A stretch of 64,000 nt of DNA, from positions 31,266 through 95,265 of the forward strand of contig JACQFQ010000063.1 in assembly GCA_016199985.1 (NCBI GenBank), written 5' to 3'. This DNA is from Verrucomicrobiota bacterium (lineage in GTDB: Bacteria > Verrucomicrobiota > Verrucomicrobiia > Limisphaerales > UBA11320). Made by a program: the position numbers and the translations under genes. Below, one piece after another: positions 53,564 through 61,983 of the stretch. The notes beneath the pieces were generated by a model. The model ran no database searches. It had not been told where the DNA came from and worked only from the letters and a program-made list of their open reading frames with translations. Positions within the stretch are counted from its first letter, which is position 1. Each line of letters begins with the position of its first letter.

Positions 53564-55708
53564 ATGAACGTTACATCCCATGTTCCCGGGCACTCGCATT
53601 CTCACGACCACGACCATGACCATGACCATGATCATGATCATGGTCATGGTCACCATCACCATGGCCCGGTCGAGAGCTGCTCCCAGTGCGGACACGACCA
53701 CTCGCACACCAATGTGAAGATGCGGCAGATCTTCGTGGGCCTGCTGTTCCTGCTGAACTCCCAGCTCGTGGAGCTGTGGCTGGACGATGCCGCGCTCCTG
53801 GGGTCCTTTAGCGCGCTGATCGGCGCCCTGCTGCTCGGGCTTCCGATCATCGTGACCGCGTTGAAGGATCTCCGCCGAGGCGTGCTGAGCACCAACGAGC
53901 TCGTTGGCCTCGCGGTTCTCGCTTCGCTGGCGTCGGGAAGCTATCTGGAGGCCGGTGTGGTCGCCTTCTTCATGCTGCTCGGGGAGATCATCGAAACCCG
54001 GACGGCGGAAGGCGCGCGATCCTCGATTGAGTCGCTGATTCGGCTCACTCCCACCAAAGCCCGCAGGGTCGCGAGCGGGGTGGAACAGGAGGTCGCTGTG
54101 CGGAGCCTTGTCGTCGGCGATGTCATCCGCGTGCGGCCCGGCGATAACGTCGCGGCGGACGGCGTCATCCTGACCGGCCAGGGTTCGATCAATCAGGCGA
54201 ACATCACCGGGGAGTCCCTGCCTGTGGACAAGAAAGTCGGCGACGAAGTCTACGCGGGAACCCAGAACCTGACGGGCGTTCTCGAAATCAAGGTCAGCCG
54301 CGCGGGCGGCGACACCGCGCTCGGCAGGGTTCATGAGCTTATTCTGGCCGCCGAGAAGACCAAGCTCCCGATCATGCGCATCGTGGATCAATACATGGGC
54401 TTTTATACGCCTTTGGTTTTGGTCATCGGCGCTTTGGTGTGGGCTTTCACATCGGATCTCAGCCGCGTGATCGCCGTGTTCATCGTGGCCTGCCCCTGCG
54501 CGTTTGTTCTCGCGACCCCGACGGCGATGGTCGCCGCTCTCTCCGCCGCCGCCCGCCTGGGCATCCTCATCAAGAACGTCGGCGACATCGAGCTCGCCGC
54601 GCGGATCAACGCGTTCATCTTCGACAAGACCGGCACGCTGACATCCGGCAAGCTAGCCGTCACCCGTCTCAACCCCATCGGGACGGCGACGCCCGCGGAT
54701 CTGCTGCGCGCGGCGGCGATCGCCGAGAAATACAGCAACCATCCAACCGCGAAAGCGCTGGCCCAGCTGGCGCGCGAGGCGGATCTCACCCTTCCGGATC
54801 CGGAGGACTTCTCGGAGACAGCGGGCCGTGGCGTGAAAGCGAAGGTGGACGGCCAAGCCGTCCTGGTCGGACGCGCCCAATGGCTCAAGGATAACGGGGT
54901 GAAGGAGGAGTTTGAGACCTCGGTGGATTTGAAGGAAACCGAAGGGTACAGCCTGGTGTTTGTGGCGCAGTCCGGCCGTTGCATTGGGTGGGTCGGATTG
55001 CAGGACCAGGTGCGCGGCGAAGCGCGCGAAGCGCTTGCCGAGCTGCGTTCGATCGGGGTGCGTCGCATCGCGATGGTGTCGGGCGACCGAACGCCTGTCG
55101 CCAGACGGGTGGCCGCCGACATTGGATGCGAAGAGGTCATGGGCGACTGTTTGCCGCAGAACAAGGTGGAGTATGTGCGCGGGGTGAAGAGCAAGGGCTA
55201 TCGCGTCGCGGTGGTGGGCGACGGCGTCAACGACGCTCCGGCATTGGCGGCGGGAGACCTCGGAATCGCCATGGGAGCGGCGGGCAGCGAGGTGGCCATC
55301 CATAGCGCCACGATCGCGCTGATGAACAACGACCTCAGGCGTCTGCCCTTCCTCGTCAAGCTGTCCCGCCAGACGCGGTCCGTGATCAACCAGAACTTTC
55401 TCTTTGGCATCCTCTTTGTGATTGGCGGGCTCGCGCTGGCGGCAATGAAAGTCATCAACCCCATCATCGCCGCGATGATGCATGTGGGCGGCTCGCTGCT
55501 CGTCGTTTTCAACAGCTTCCGGTTGGTGAGGCAGGGCGAAGAGCTCGAGCCCTTCCAAGCGCCCGAAGCCCCGCCGCATTCCCAGGGAACGCACGACCAT
55601 GATCATCATGGTCATGATCATGGGCATGGGCATGGAGATGAGCATGATCATCCGGCGCCCGCCAGCGCCCCGATCACTTTCAAGCCCCGCGCTCCGCGCC
55701 CCGCGTAA
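53564..55708 (+). CDS. P1B-type heavy-metal ATPase with His-rich termini
   Basis: 714 residues. N-terminal His/Asp-rich tract (residues ~6-30) and CSQC; TM helices; A-domain TGESLPVD; the metal-entry CPC at 310-312; phosphorylation site DKTGT with D354; VVGDGVNDAPAL hinge; and TM8 region MHVGGSLLVVFNSFRL. The C-terminus is a second His/Asp tract. CPC marks a P1B ATPase (Cu+, Zn2+, Cd2+, Co2+); the TM7/8 residues do not cleanly match copper or zinc subclasses. Last gene of the operon. N-terminal HMA domain is absent and replaced by the His tract. Confidence 0.9.
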   Translation: MNVTSHVPGHSHSHDHDHDHDHDHDHGHGHHHHGPVESCSQCGHDHSHTNVKMRQIFVGLLFLLNSQLVELWLDDAALLGSFSALIGALLLGLPIIVTALKDLRRGVLSTNELVGLAVLASLASGSYLEAGVVAFFMLLGEIIETRTAEGARSSIESLIRLTPTKARRVASGVEQEVAVRSLVVGDVIRVRPGDNVAADGVILTGQGSINQANITGESLPVDKKVGDEVYAGTQNLTGVLEIKVSRAGGDTALGRVHELILAAEKTKLPIMRIVDQYMGFYTPLVLVIGALVWAFTSDLSRVIAVFIVACPCAFVLATPTAMVAALSAAARLGILIKNVGDIELAARINAFIFDKTGTLTSGKLAVTRLNPIGTATPADLLRAAAIAEKYSNHPTAKALAQLAREADLTLPDPEDFSETAGRGVKAKVDGQAVLVGRAQWLKDNGVKEEFETSVDLKETEGYSLVFVAQSGRCIGWVGLQDQVRGEAREALAELRSIGVRRIAMVSGDRTPVARRVAADIGCEEVMGDCLPQNKVEYVRGVKSKGYRVAVVGDGVNDAPALAAGDLGIAMGAAGSEVAIHSATIALMNNDLRRLPFLVKLSRQTRSVINQNFLFGILFVIGGLALAAMKVINPIIAAMMHVGGSLLVVFNSFRLVRQGEELEPFQAPEAPPHSQGTHDHDHHGHDHGHGHGDEHDHPAPASAPITFKPRAPRPA
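53605..53663 (+). repeat. CATGAC/CATGAT hexamer tract (N-terminal His tract)
   Basis: Repeated hexamers (CATGAC, then CATGAT and CATGGT) encode alternating His-Asp/Gly at the ATPase N-terminus. Length change would keep the frame and only alter His number. Confidence 0.8.
55597..55650 (+). repeat. CATGAT-rich tract (C-terminal His tract)
   Basis: Short ATGATCAT/CATGGGCAT repeats encode the His/Asp/Gly tail of the ATPase. ATGATCAT is self-complementary, so the region can also form hairpins. Confidence 0.75.
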
Positions 55709-55872
55709 TCGATCATCTCCCCACGGGCTCCCGGTCGGCGTCGGCAAGGCGTTTCGGGCGAACGCCAGAACCGCAGCCATGTTTTTCTGTAACCCCCGAT
55801 TGCGGGCTTCAGTCTCATCCCCTGCCAGCCGAATAGAGGGTTGGCTGAGAATAAAACCGATCGAACTGCTTT

Positions 55873-56283
55873 ATGAAAAAACTACTGATTCTAACCCTGG
55901 GCCTCGCGCTCACGGGAATTTGTGTCCAGGCTGAAGATGAGGCGCCCGCTGCCGACAAGGCCAAGAAAGCTCAAGCTCGTTACGCCGAGATGCTTAAGAA
56001 GTACGACAAGAACGGCGATGGCAAGCTGGACGAGGCCGAGAAGGCGGCCATGCAGGCCGACAATAAGAAGAAGCGCGAAGCCGAGCTTTTGAAGAAGTAC
56101 GACAAGAACGGGGACGGAAAGCTGGATGACGCGGAGCGTGAAGCGATGCGCGAAGATCGCAAGTCGCGCGCCCAGGAGAACCCCCGCCGCAAGGAGAAGG
56201 GCGAGAAGCCAGGCGCGGGCGCCACAGTGACTCCGCCGCCGGCTCCTCCGGCTCCTCCTACGCCTTCGGAGCCTAAGAAGTAG
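55873..56283 (+). CDS. Secreted EF-hand protein
   Basis: 136 residues. Signal peptide (LLILTLGLALTGICVQA). Two identical-type calcium loops, DKNGDGKLDEAE (45-56) and DKNGDGKLDDAE (77-88), spaced by a charged helix. The C-terminus is Pro-rich (low-complexity). It is probably a small periplasmic or extracellular calcium-binding protein. Two hairpins follow. Confidence 0.85.
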   Translation: MKKLLILTLGLALTGICVQAEDEAPAADKAKKAQARYAEMLKKYDKNGDGKLDEAEKAAMQADNKKKREAELLKKYDKNGDGKLDDAEREAMREDRKSRAQENPRRKEKGEKPGAGATVTPPPAPPAPPTPSEPKK

Positions 56284-56293
56284 TGTGTTAAGT

Positions 56294-56315
56294 CGCTTCG
56301 ACGTGTGTCGAAGCG
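56294..56315 (+). terminator. Hairpin after the EF-hand gene
   Basis: CGCTTCGAC / GTCGAAGCG, perfect 9-bp stem with loop GTGT, 10 bases after the stop codon. It lacks a T-run itself. Confidence 0.5.
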
Positions 56316-56329
56316 GGTTGTTTGGGTGA

Positions 56330-56363
56330 CACCCCGGCGTCAGATCGCCGGGGTGTTGTTTTG
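56330..56363 (+). terminator. Rho-independent terminator
   Basis: CACCCCGGCG / CGCCGGGGTG, perfect 10-bp stem with a six-base loop (56330-56355), followed by TTGTTTTGT. Confidence 0.8.
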
Positions 56364-56477
56364 TACCGATCCGGGGGCGGGTGGCGGGTTTCTTGGAGCC
56401 AAAACCAAGCCCAGAGCCGCGAGGCGTGAAACCTTCTGTCGATGAGATCCAATGATCGTCGATGGACCTTCCCAGAT

Positions 56478-58160
56478 TCAGCCCACTCGAACCCACAGTG
56501 TCTTCAGGTATCCAGGCTCCTCGCGCGTCATGGGAAAATCGGGAGGCTGCGGCGCATAATGTTCGTGAGAGATCTTTCGATTCGCATGGATCGCGGCCTG
56601 ATGGATCCTATCGACGAACGCCTCCGGTTCCAGCCGCGCGGCATTGGTCGACGCCAGGAGCATGCCGCCCGGCGCCAGCACCGCGAGCGCCGCTTCAACG
56701 AGCTTCCCGTAGTCCTTTTCTGCCTGAAATCGTCCTTCCTCCTTGGATTCGGAGAACGTCGGGGGATCCAGGATGATTCCAGAGAACTGACGTCCCTTCT
56801 TCTTCCACCGACGCAGCCAATCGAACGTGTCGCCGTAGATGAAATCGTGGTCGACGTCCTTGAGTCCGTTGAGCAAGAAGTTACGACGTCCCCATTCCAG
56901 ATACTTCCTGGAGAGGTCGAGACTGGTCACGCGCCATCCGCCCGCCGCGGCGGCCACCGAAAAGCCGCAGGTGTAAGCGAACGTGTTGAGCAACTCGGGT
57001 CTCGGCTCCCCGATGAGCGGAAACGGAAAGCCCGCGGCGACATGGGCCACTTTCCATCTTCTGCGGTTGTCTCGCTGATCCAGAAAGATCCCGATCGAGT
57101 AGCCTTCTTGAAAACTCAGCTCGAAGCGCAGCCCATTTTCCCGGATCTCGAAACGCTCGACCGAGGCGTTCCCCGCGATGCGTTGCGGAGAAACCTGCTG
57201 AGGCGCCGTTCCGCGGATCCGTCGGAGAAGTCGCTTTTCGTACAACGCGCCCACAGAGTCGCCTTCGTCGGTGGCCAGAGCGGGCAGCTGCGCCGCGAGG
57301 TAATCCTTCTGGTCTTTCCGGAGTTCAGCTTCCGTCTGCGCGAGGATATGAGCGCCGAGCCGATCCACGTAACTTCCGTCCCAGTGGTCCGCCTCCCCGT
57401 GCGCGATTCGATATGCGTCGGTTTCCGCGGGAACGATCAGGGCGGCGCGGTCCAATCGCGGCGCGTTGGTATCCAGGAGCGAGGCCTCGAGCCAGGGCGG
57501 GGGGCATTCGAACGCGATCTCCTCATTCGAGGCGGGATGCGTGAACGCGAGACGGCTCGCATGGAGACACACTCGCGGACCGGGAGCGCCGCCATACAAC
57601 AAGTCCCCGGCGATGGGGATCCCGAGCGCGGCCGCATGCGCTCGGATCTGATGCGTTCGTCCCGTTCGTGGCGTTGCCTCGTAGCGCCAGAACGGCCGTG
57701 ATCCTGTTCCTTGCCGACGCGGCAAAGACGCTTCGCCGCGGAAGTCGAAACGCGTCTCCGCCGACTGCCCGCGAGGATCGCATTGATACTTCTCCCCCGC
57801 GCGGGCGATGGGTTGAGAGCAAGTGACGGAAGGGGAAGAAAGGGAACCGTGGCTCAGGAGGGAATAAGTCTTTCGGACGCCATGCGCGGTGAACTGCTCC
57901 GTCAGGGATTTGTTTGCGGCGGGAGTTTTGGTGAAGACGAGCAAACCGGAGGTTTCCTTGTCGAGGCGATGGACGATGGCGAGAGAGGACCAGCGCGGCT
58001 CGCGATGTCGGAGCCATTCATAGACGCCTTCGCCGGCGTAGGGCGAGGGCGAATGGGTGTTCCAGCCCGCTGGCTTGTGAATCACGAGCAGGTGATCGTC
58101 CTCGAAGACGAGGAGCGGCGGATCGCCGGAAAGCCTGGGGTGGTTGAGCGGGACAGCCAT
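56478..58160 (-). CDS. Fused pseudouridine synthase - rRNA methyltransferase
   Basis: 560 residues from the ATG at 58160. Residues 1-~230 are an RluA-type pseudouridine synthase with HRLDKETSG (D67 catalytic) and TGRTHQIRAHA. The rest is a class I SAM methyltransferase of the RlmI/RsmB-like YccW group: SYIGIFLDQRDNRRRWK-like GIFLDQRDNRRRW, LLNTFAYTCGFSVAAAAGGW and the catalytic ILDPPTFS. Such fusions would modify two rRNA positions. ATG start; a tRNA lies 180 bases away on the other strand. Confidence 0.88.
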   Translation of the reverse strand: MAVPLNHPRLSGDPPLLVFEDDHLLVIHKPAGWNTHSPSPYAGEGVYEWLRHREPRWSSLAIVHRLDKETSGLLVFTKTPAANKSLTEQFTAHGVRKTYSLLSHGSLSSPSVTCSQPIARAGEKYQCDPRGQSAETRFDFRGEASLPRRQGTGSRPFWRYEATPRTGRTHQIRAHAAALGIPIAGDLLYGGAPGPRVCLHASRLAFTHPASNEEIAFECPPPWLEASLLDTNAPRLDRAALIVPAETDAYRIAHGEADHWDGSYVDRLGAHILAQTEAELRKDQKDYLAAQLPALATDEGDSVGALYEKRLLRRIRGTAPQQVSPQRIAGNASVERFEIRENGLRFELSFQEGYSIGIFLDQRDNRRRWKVAHVAAGFPFPLIGEPRPELLNTFAYTCGFSVAAAAGGWRVTSLDLSRKYLEWGRRNFLLNGLKDVDHDFIYGDTFDWLRRWKKKGRQFSGIILDPPTFSESKEEGRFQAEKDYGKLVEAALAVLAPGGMLLASTNAARLEPEAFVDRIHQAAIHANRKISHEHYAPQPPDFPMTREEPGYLKTLWVRVG

Positions 58161-58335
58161 GTTTCGAAGGCCCGAGTGATGCCGAAAAGGCGGAAGTGAA
58201 TCGAGAAGATTCGTGGATTTTGAGGCGTGCAAAGGGCGGCTCGCTGGGGTAGACGAAGCGAGGTTGTCCGGCGAAGATCTCGGGGCGAGCGGAGAGAAGC
58301 GGTCGGCGTTTCCCGATGAAGGACCGGACCAGGGC

Positions 58336-58408
58336 GGGCCCATAGCTCAGCGGTTAGAGCAGACGACTCATAATCGTTTGGTCCTCGGTTCAAATCCGAG
58401 TGGGCCCA
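58336..58408 (+). tRNA. tRNA with CAU anticodon (probably Ile2)
   Basis: Acceptor GGGCCCA/TGGGCCC, D arm GCTC-AGCGGTTA-GAGC, anticodon arm GACGA-CTCATAA-TCGTT, T arm CTCGG-TTCAAAT-CCGAG, discriminator A. The CCA is not encoded. The GACTCATAATCG anticodon arm closely resembles E. coli tRNA-Ile2, which carries lysidine; Met cannot be excluded. A T-run follows directly. Confidence 0.9.
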
Positions 58409-58828
58409 TTTTTCACCCCAGGCGAAAATGCCGCGCGTTGGCTTGAACACGGCGAGCGACATTTCATTCGCCTTGGCGCCGTCGATGATCGTTTGGAGGC
58501 GGGAGTGGACTTTGGCCCGGCCGAGGAGGATGCGCCGCCGCTCGCGCCAGTTCTCCGCGGTGTCGATGTGCCCGGTGGGCACGAGTTGCTTCATGTCGGC
58601 CGGGTGAAAAGACTCGGACCGCGGGTCCTTGCGGCTGCGGATCAGGTCACACTCGATCCAGTCGAACTTCTTGTATTGCTCCGCCTCGTCAAGACGACGG
58701 AAGGGAACGGGATAAATGCGCACCCAAGAGCCATCCTCCCGCACTCCCGCCGTGCAGACGGTTTCGCCGTATTTCCGCGACAGGGTCGGGTAGGTTTTGA
58801 CCGTGATCAGAATTCGCTCCCTGGCCAT
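58409..58828 (-). pseudogene. Truncated island gene cut off at the tRNA 3' end
   Basis: From the ATG at 58828 about 137 residues look like a conserved family (LITVKTYPTLSRKYGETVC, REDGSWVRIYPVPFRRL, ADMKQLVPTGHI, LAVFKPTR). The frame then runs into antisense tRNA sequence (WAHSDLNRGPNDYESSAL), which cannot be protein. In relatives I recall the family continuing for over 100 residues after FKPTR. It is 11 bases downstream of the DUF488 gene, its usual partner. The function of the family is unknown. Confidence 0.6.
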
Positions 58829-58839
58829 GGCCCCCTCTC

Positions 58840-59730
58840 CTACAAATGCACCGTCGCCTTTCCAGTCGTGAGTTCCAGCGCTTCCGCCACGCAGTGCCGG
58901 TGGCACTGCTCCGGCAACCGTTCGAAGCACGTCAGCGCCACCCGGTCACCCGCGGCAATCCAGCCGCGAATCTTCACCAGAGCGTCAGACTGTTTCGGCA
59001 GACTTTCACGCTCATACACGGCGAAGAGCGCGTCGTAATCGGCCTGCGTGCGCAAGCCGCGACGCTCCTCCGAGGCGATGCCTAGTTCTGGCAAATGCGC
59101 ATAGCGGATGCCCACTCCCTCACAGCCTTTGGAAAGCGTGGTTTTGGAGAAGCCATACTTCCGGCTCAGCGGATTCCGCCGGACGTCGCAGAGGAGCGTC
59201 ACGCCGGCGTGCAGCAATCGGTTGAGGTAGCCTTCGAGGCTACTCCCTTCGTAGCCGATAGTGCACAGCCCCGGCTGGCCCACCGGCGGTCGCGCTGCTG
59301 CAATGGCCGATCGCGCTTTGTCATCATCAGCCAACAGCCGCTGGGCGATTTCGCTGCGGATGGCGTAGTAAGGATGCCGCCGGTAAATCTCGGCCACCAG
59401 CGCATCACCGCGCATGCCTGCCTGTCGCCGGGCGAATTGATCCATGCGCATCCGCACCATCGGCGCCACCGTGGCAGCGCCACGTCCGGCCGGGGTCAGC
59501 TTCCACGCGCGTTCCTCGTCGGCTAACAAACCCCTCTCGATCAATCTACGTTTGTCCGCGTAGGAGGTGAAGGAGAAGCCGCCGTACTTGTAGGGCACAA
59601 ACTCATAGGTGGGCGTTTCCTCGACCTCGCGACAGTAGAGGAAGAGCAATTTCTGGAAGTCCAGACCGCCGACCTCGCCGCCGAGGGCGTCCACGAGGGC
59701 CAGGAGACGTTTTTGACGGTCGAAAAGCAT
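58840..59730 (-). CDS. DUF488 protein with N-terminal winged-helix-like domain
   Basis: 296 residues. N-terminal ~90 residues (LDFQKLLFLYCREV, YKYGGFSFTSYADKRRLIER, WKLTPAGR) resemble the helical wHTH/Panacea-type domain of antitoxin-like proteins. The DUF488 domain covers ~150-290: LCTIGYEGSSLEGYLNRL, LLCDVRRNPLSRKYGFSK, ERLPEQCHRHCVAEAL, with conserved Arg/Cys/His. Its activity is unknown. It is paired with the truncated gene downstream and lies at the start of the tRNA-linked island. Confidence 0.75.
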   Translation of the reverse strand: MLFDRQKRLLALVDALGGEVGGLDFQKLLFLYCREVEETPTYEFVPYKYGGFSFTSYADKRRLIERGLLADEERAWKLTPAGRGAATVAPMVRMRMDQFARRQAGMRGDALVAEIYRRHPYYAIRSEIAQRLLADDDKARSAIAAARPPVGQPGLCTIGYEGSSLEGYLNRLLHAGVTLLCDVRRNPLSRKYGFSKTTLSKGCEGVGIRYAHLPELGIASEERRGLRTQADYDALFAVYERESLPKQSDALVKIRGWIAAGDRVALTCFERLPEQCHRHCVAEALELTTGKATVHL

Positions 59731-59916
59731 GGATCACGTTATTCGGGCCTAGGGCAGGCGGCAACCTCTCCGCTCAGCAGGCGCTGCACCGGCTCGGCAG
59801 ATGCTCGCACCAACCGAGTTCTGGGCAGGCCAATCCGCGCGTTTGTCCGTTGCAGATCTCGGATCAGGCTCTGGTTCTGAGTGGCGTCAGGCTGATCGTG
59901 AGGATACTGCGATCGC

Positions 59917-61449
59917 TCAATAGCGAGCTCGCAGAAGGAGCTCGGCGGCCTGTTTCGGTGAGGCCGCCATAGGCCACACAAAATCCTTCCCCTCGCCAAG
60001 GAGAAGCATCGGACTGTCGGCGGATCCAGCGGACTCGTCCCCACCGTCGTCGGTGAGGTTGATACCAACCGAGTAGAGGGAGAACGTCCCGTCGGCCAAG
60101 GGTCTGTAGTGAAGCTCGCCACCATCCATACGGTCACGCGGCATTGATGAGAGAAACCGCGGGACGAGCGAGGAAAGCGTCGGGGTAAGGCGGTGGTTCG
60201 CCAGCTGGTAACGCTGGATGGCGATGGCCGTGAGAGTGAGCTGCTGTTGGGTTTGGGCCATCAGGCTTTTCCGAATCAACACCTCCGACAGGCCGCTTCG
60301 CTGACTCGAAAAAGGGAATCGGAAGCGGGTAAGCCACGTGAGGCTTTCGTCCTGAGAAGGATCGAGAATCTCTTCAAGCCAGCTCGCATCGCTCATGGCA
60401 GGTCTGTTCTCCACGCTCACCCAGGCCTTGCTACCGCCGATGCGCCTGCTCGAGAAAGTGTTGCCAACTGTCAATCACCAGGAGTGTGTCGTGGTAGCAC
60501 CAAGCGAAACGCCACAGCGGGAGTTGAAGGTAGGATCGCACAGCTCCGTGGGTCACGAACGCTCCAAACCCCGACCCGGCCGTCCGGTTCATCTCGTCGC
60601 ATTGGGCAACATAACTGTCGAGCTCGGATCGTGAGGCGCGCATCTTCGCAAATCGGTCGATCTGCATCGTCCGTTCCATCTCAACGCTGCGAATCATGTC
60701 TCCTATGAAGTCGCAACGCTCCCACGCAGCCTGTAAGCCCGCAAGCTGGGCATCGGTGAGCATCCCGGTCTGCAAGGCCTCCCATGTGGAGTTGCACGCG
60801 AACCCGGCAAGCGGCTGACGAACCAGTTGGCACATCACCAACAACTCCGAGCTCTGGATGGCCGCAAAATGAATCGTCGTAAGCAGCGAGCGATAGGCCG
60901 CCTCCATATTGGTTCGATTGAGCTCCTGGAGGGTTTGAAGATTCAACTCTCCCATCAACTGTGCGAACGGACTCAACCATGGGATACTGGGCTGAAACCC
61001 CTTCCGATACTCGAAACCCGAATTGAAGCCGGGACGCTCAAGCGCCTTTCTGACGGACTCTAGCAGACCGCGCTCGTCAGCCAGGCGCTCCTCAACATCC
61101 GCCCACCGATTGGTCCGCTGAGCATCAGGGTACCATTCGCTCAACCGGTGAGAAACGATCGCCAATCCCGGGGCCACAAGGCGTCGCGACGGTAATGAGA
61201 TCGGCGGATGGTTCGAGAGGGCGCTCAGCTGATTGGTAAGGGCGAACAAGGCAATCGCAGCGTTCGCGTCAGGCGGCGGTACCGGCGGATCCAGTTCCGC
61301 GATTGCGAGCTTTTCCCCTGGCGTGCGAAACCTGCCAAACGAGCTTCGAGCGCGCGTTGGCCACGGACTCGCTCCACGATGAGAGCAAGAATGATGAAGC
61401 CTGGCAGGCATAGGCTTACAAGGATCCATCTCCCCCATCGGTGCTTCAT
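59917..61449 (-). pseudogene. Membrane-anchored protein gene with two compensating frameshifts
   Basis: The ATG at 61449 starts a membrane-anchored protein (WILVSLCLPGFIILALIV). Near 61313, at a GGGGAAAA run, the homologous reading continues in another frame (GEKLAIAELDPPVPPPDA ... LIDSWQHFLEQAHRR to about 60431), and near 60440 it returns to the original frame (IGGSKAWVSVENRP ... to 59917). Total length 511 codons, so the two indels compensate. The family is an unnamed one common in Verrucomicrobiota. Genuine decay and assembly error are both possible. Confidence 0.6.
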
Positions 61450-61488
61450 CTGCGGCGTGTGTATCGGATTCCCTGGGAACGTGTCACG

Positions 61489-61794
61489 ATGAATCCAATG
61501 ACCGAACTGGTTGTGCCTTGCTTCACGGACACGGTAGGAGCGGTCGCAGGCGCACTCGCTGGAGCGGTTGTGGGCGACGCGGGGATTCCGGTGGAGTGGG
61601 CGAACAACATCCGCGAGTGGCCGCGATCTGTCTCCGTTATGCGACTATTGGCACAACGGCTTGGGGCTCAAACCGAGTCAGCGAGACAGCTGGGGCCTCT
61701 CCACTACTTCTGGCCCGGAGTCCTCGTTCGCAACCTGATACTCCTTGTCATCGTGCTGATGCACGGCTTGCGTCGGGTGTTCCCACCCTGCTGA
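61489..61794 (+). pseudogene. C-terminal fragment of an ADP-ribosylglycohydrolase
   Basis: About 100 residues. FTDTVGAVAGALAGAVVGDA followed by GIPVEWANNIREWPRSV is the DTxGAIAGALxGAxxG motif and following helix of the DraG family. The N-terminal catalytic part is absent, and the remaining piece ends with a hydrophobic tail (VRNLILLVIVLMHGLRRVF). It is a remnant, divergent from the frameshifted gene. Confidence 0.6.
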
Positions 61795-61983
61795 CATCAC
61801 CGTCTGAGGCGCACCGCTCAGGATTTTGAGCGCGACACACCCCCCGCGAAGACGGCCAGGGTGGACGTAGCAGACAACCTCCCGCCCAGCGATAGACCCA
61901 TCGCAGCGTTCAGGCTGCCCGCGAACAGGCCGTCGACGCAGACGATCCGGACGGGGTCGCTTGGCGAGAGCTTCCATGTGAGG

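Noticed and set aside
47347..53565. Very long reverse-strand open frames (47347-49170, 49458-50999, 51376-53565)
   Set aside because: They lie antisense to well-supported hydrolase, permease and SPFH genes, are Arg/Gly/His-rich and show no domain; they arise from high GC at third positions.
58082..58443. Continuation of the truncated island gene through the tRNA to 58082
   Set aside because: SDLNRGPNDYESSAL is translated antisense tRNA and the rest is antisense to the pseudouridine synthase fusion's upstream region; not a real C-terminus.
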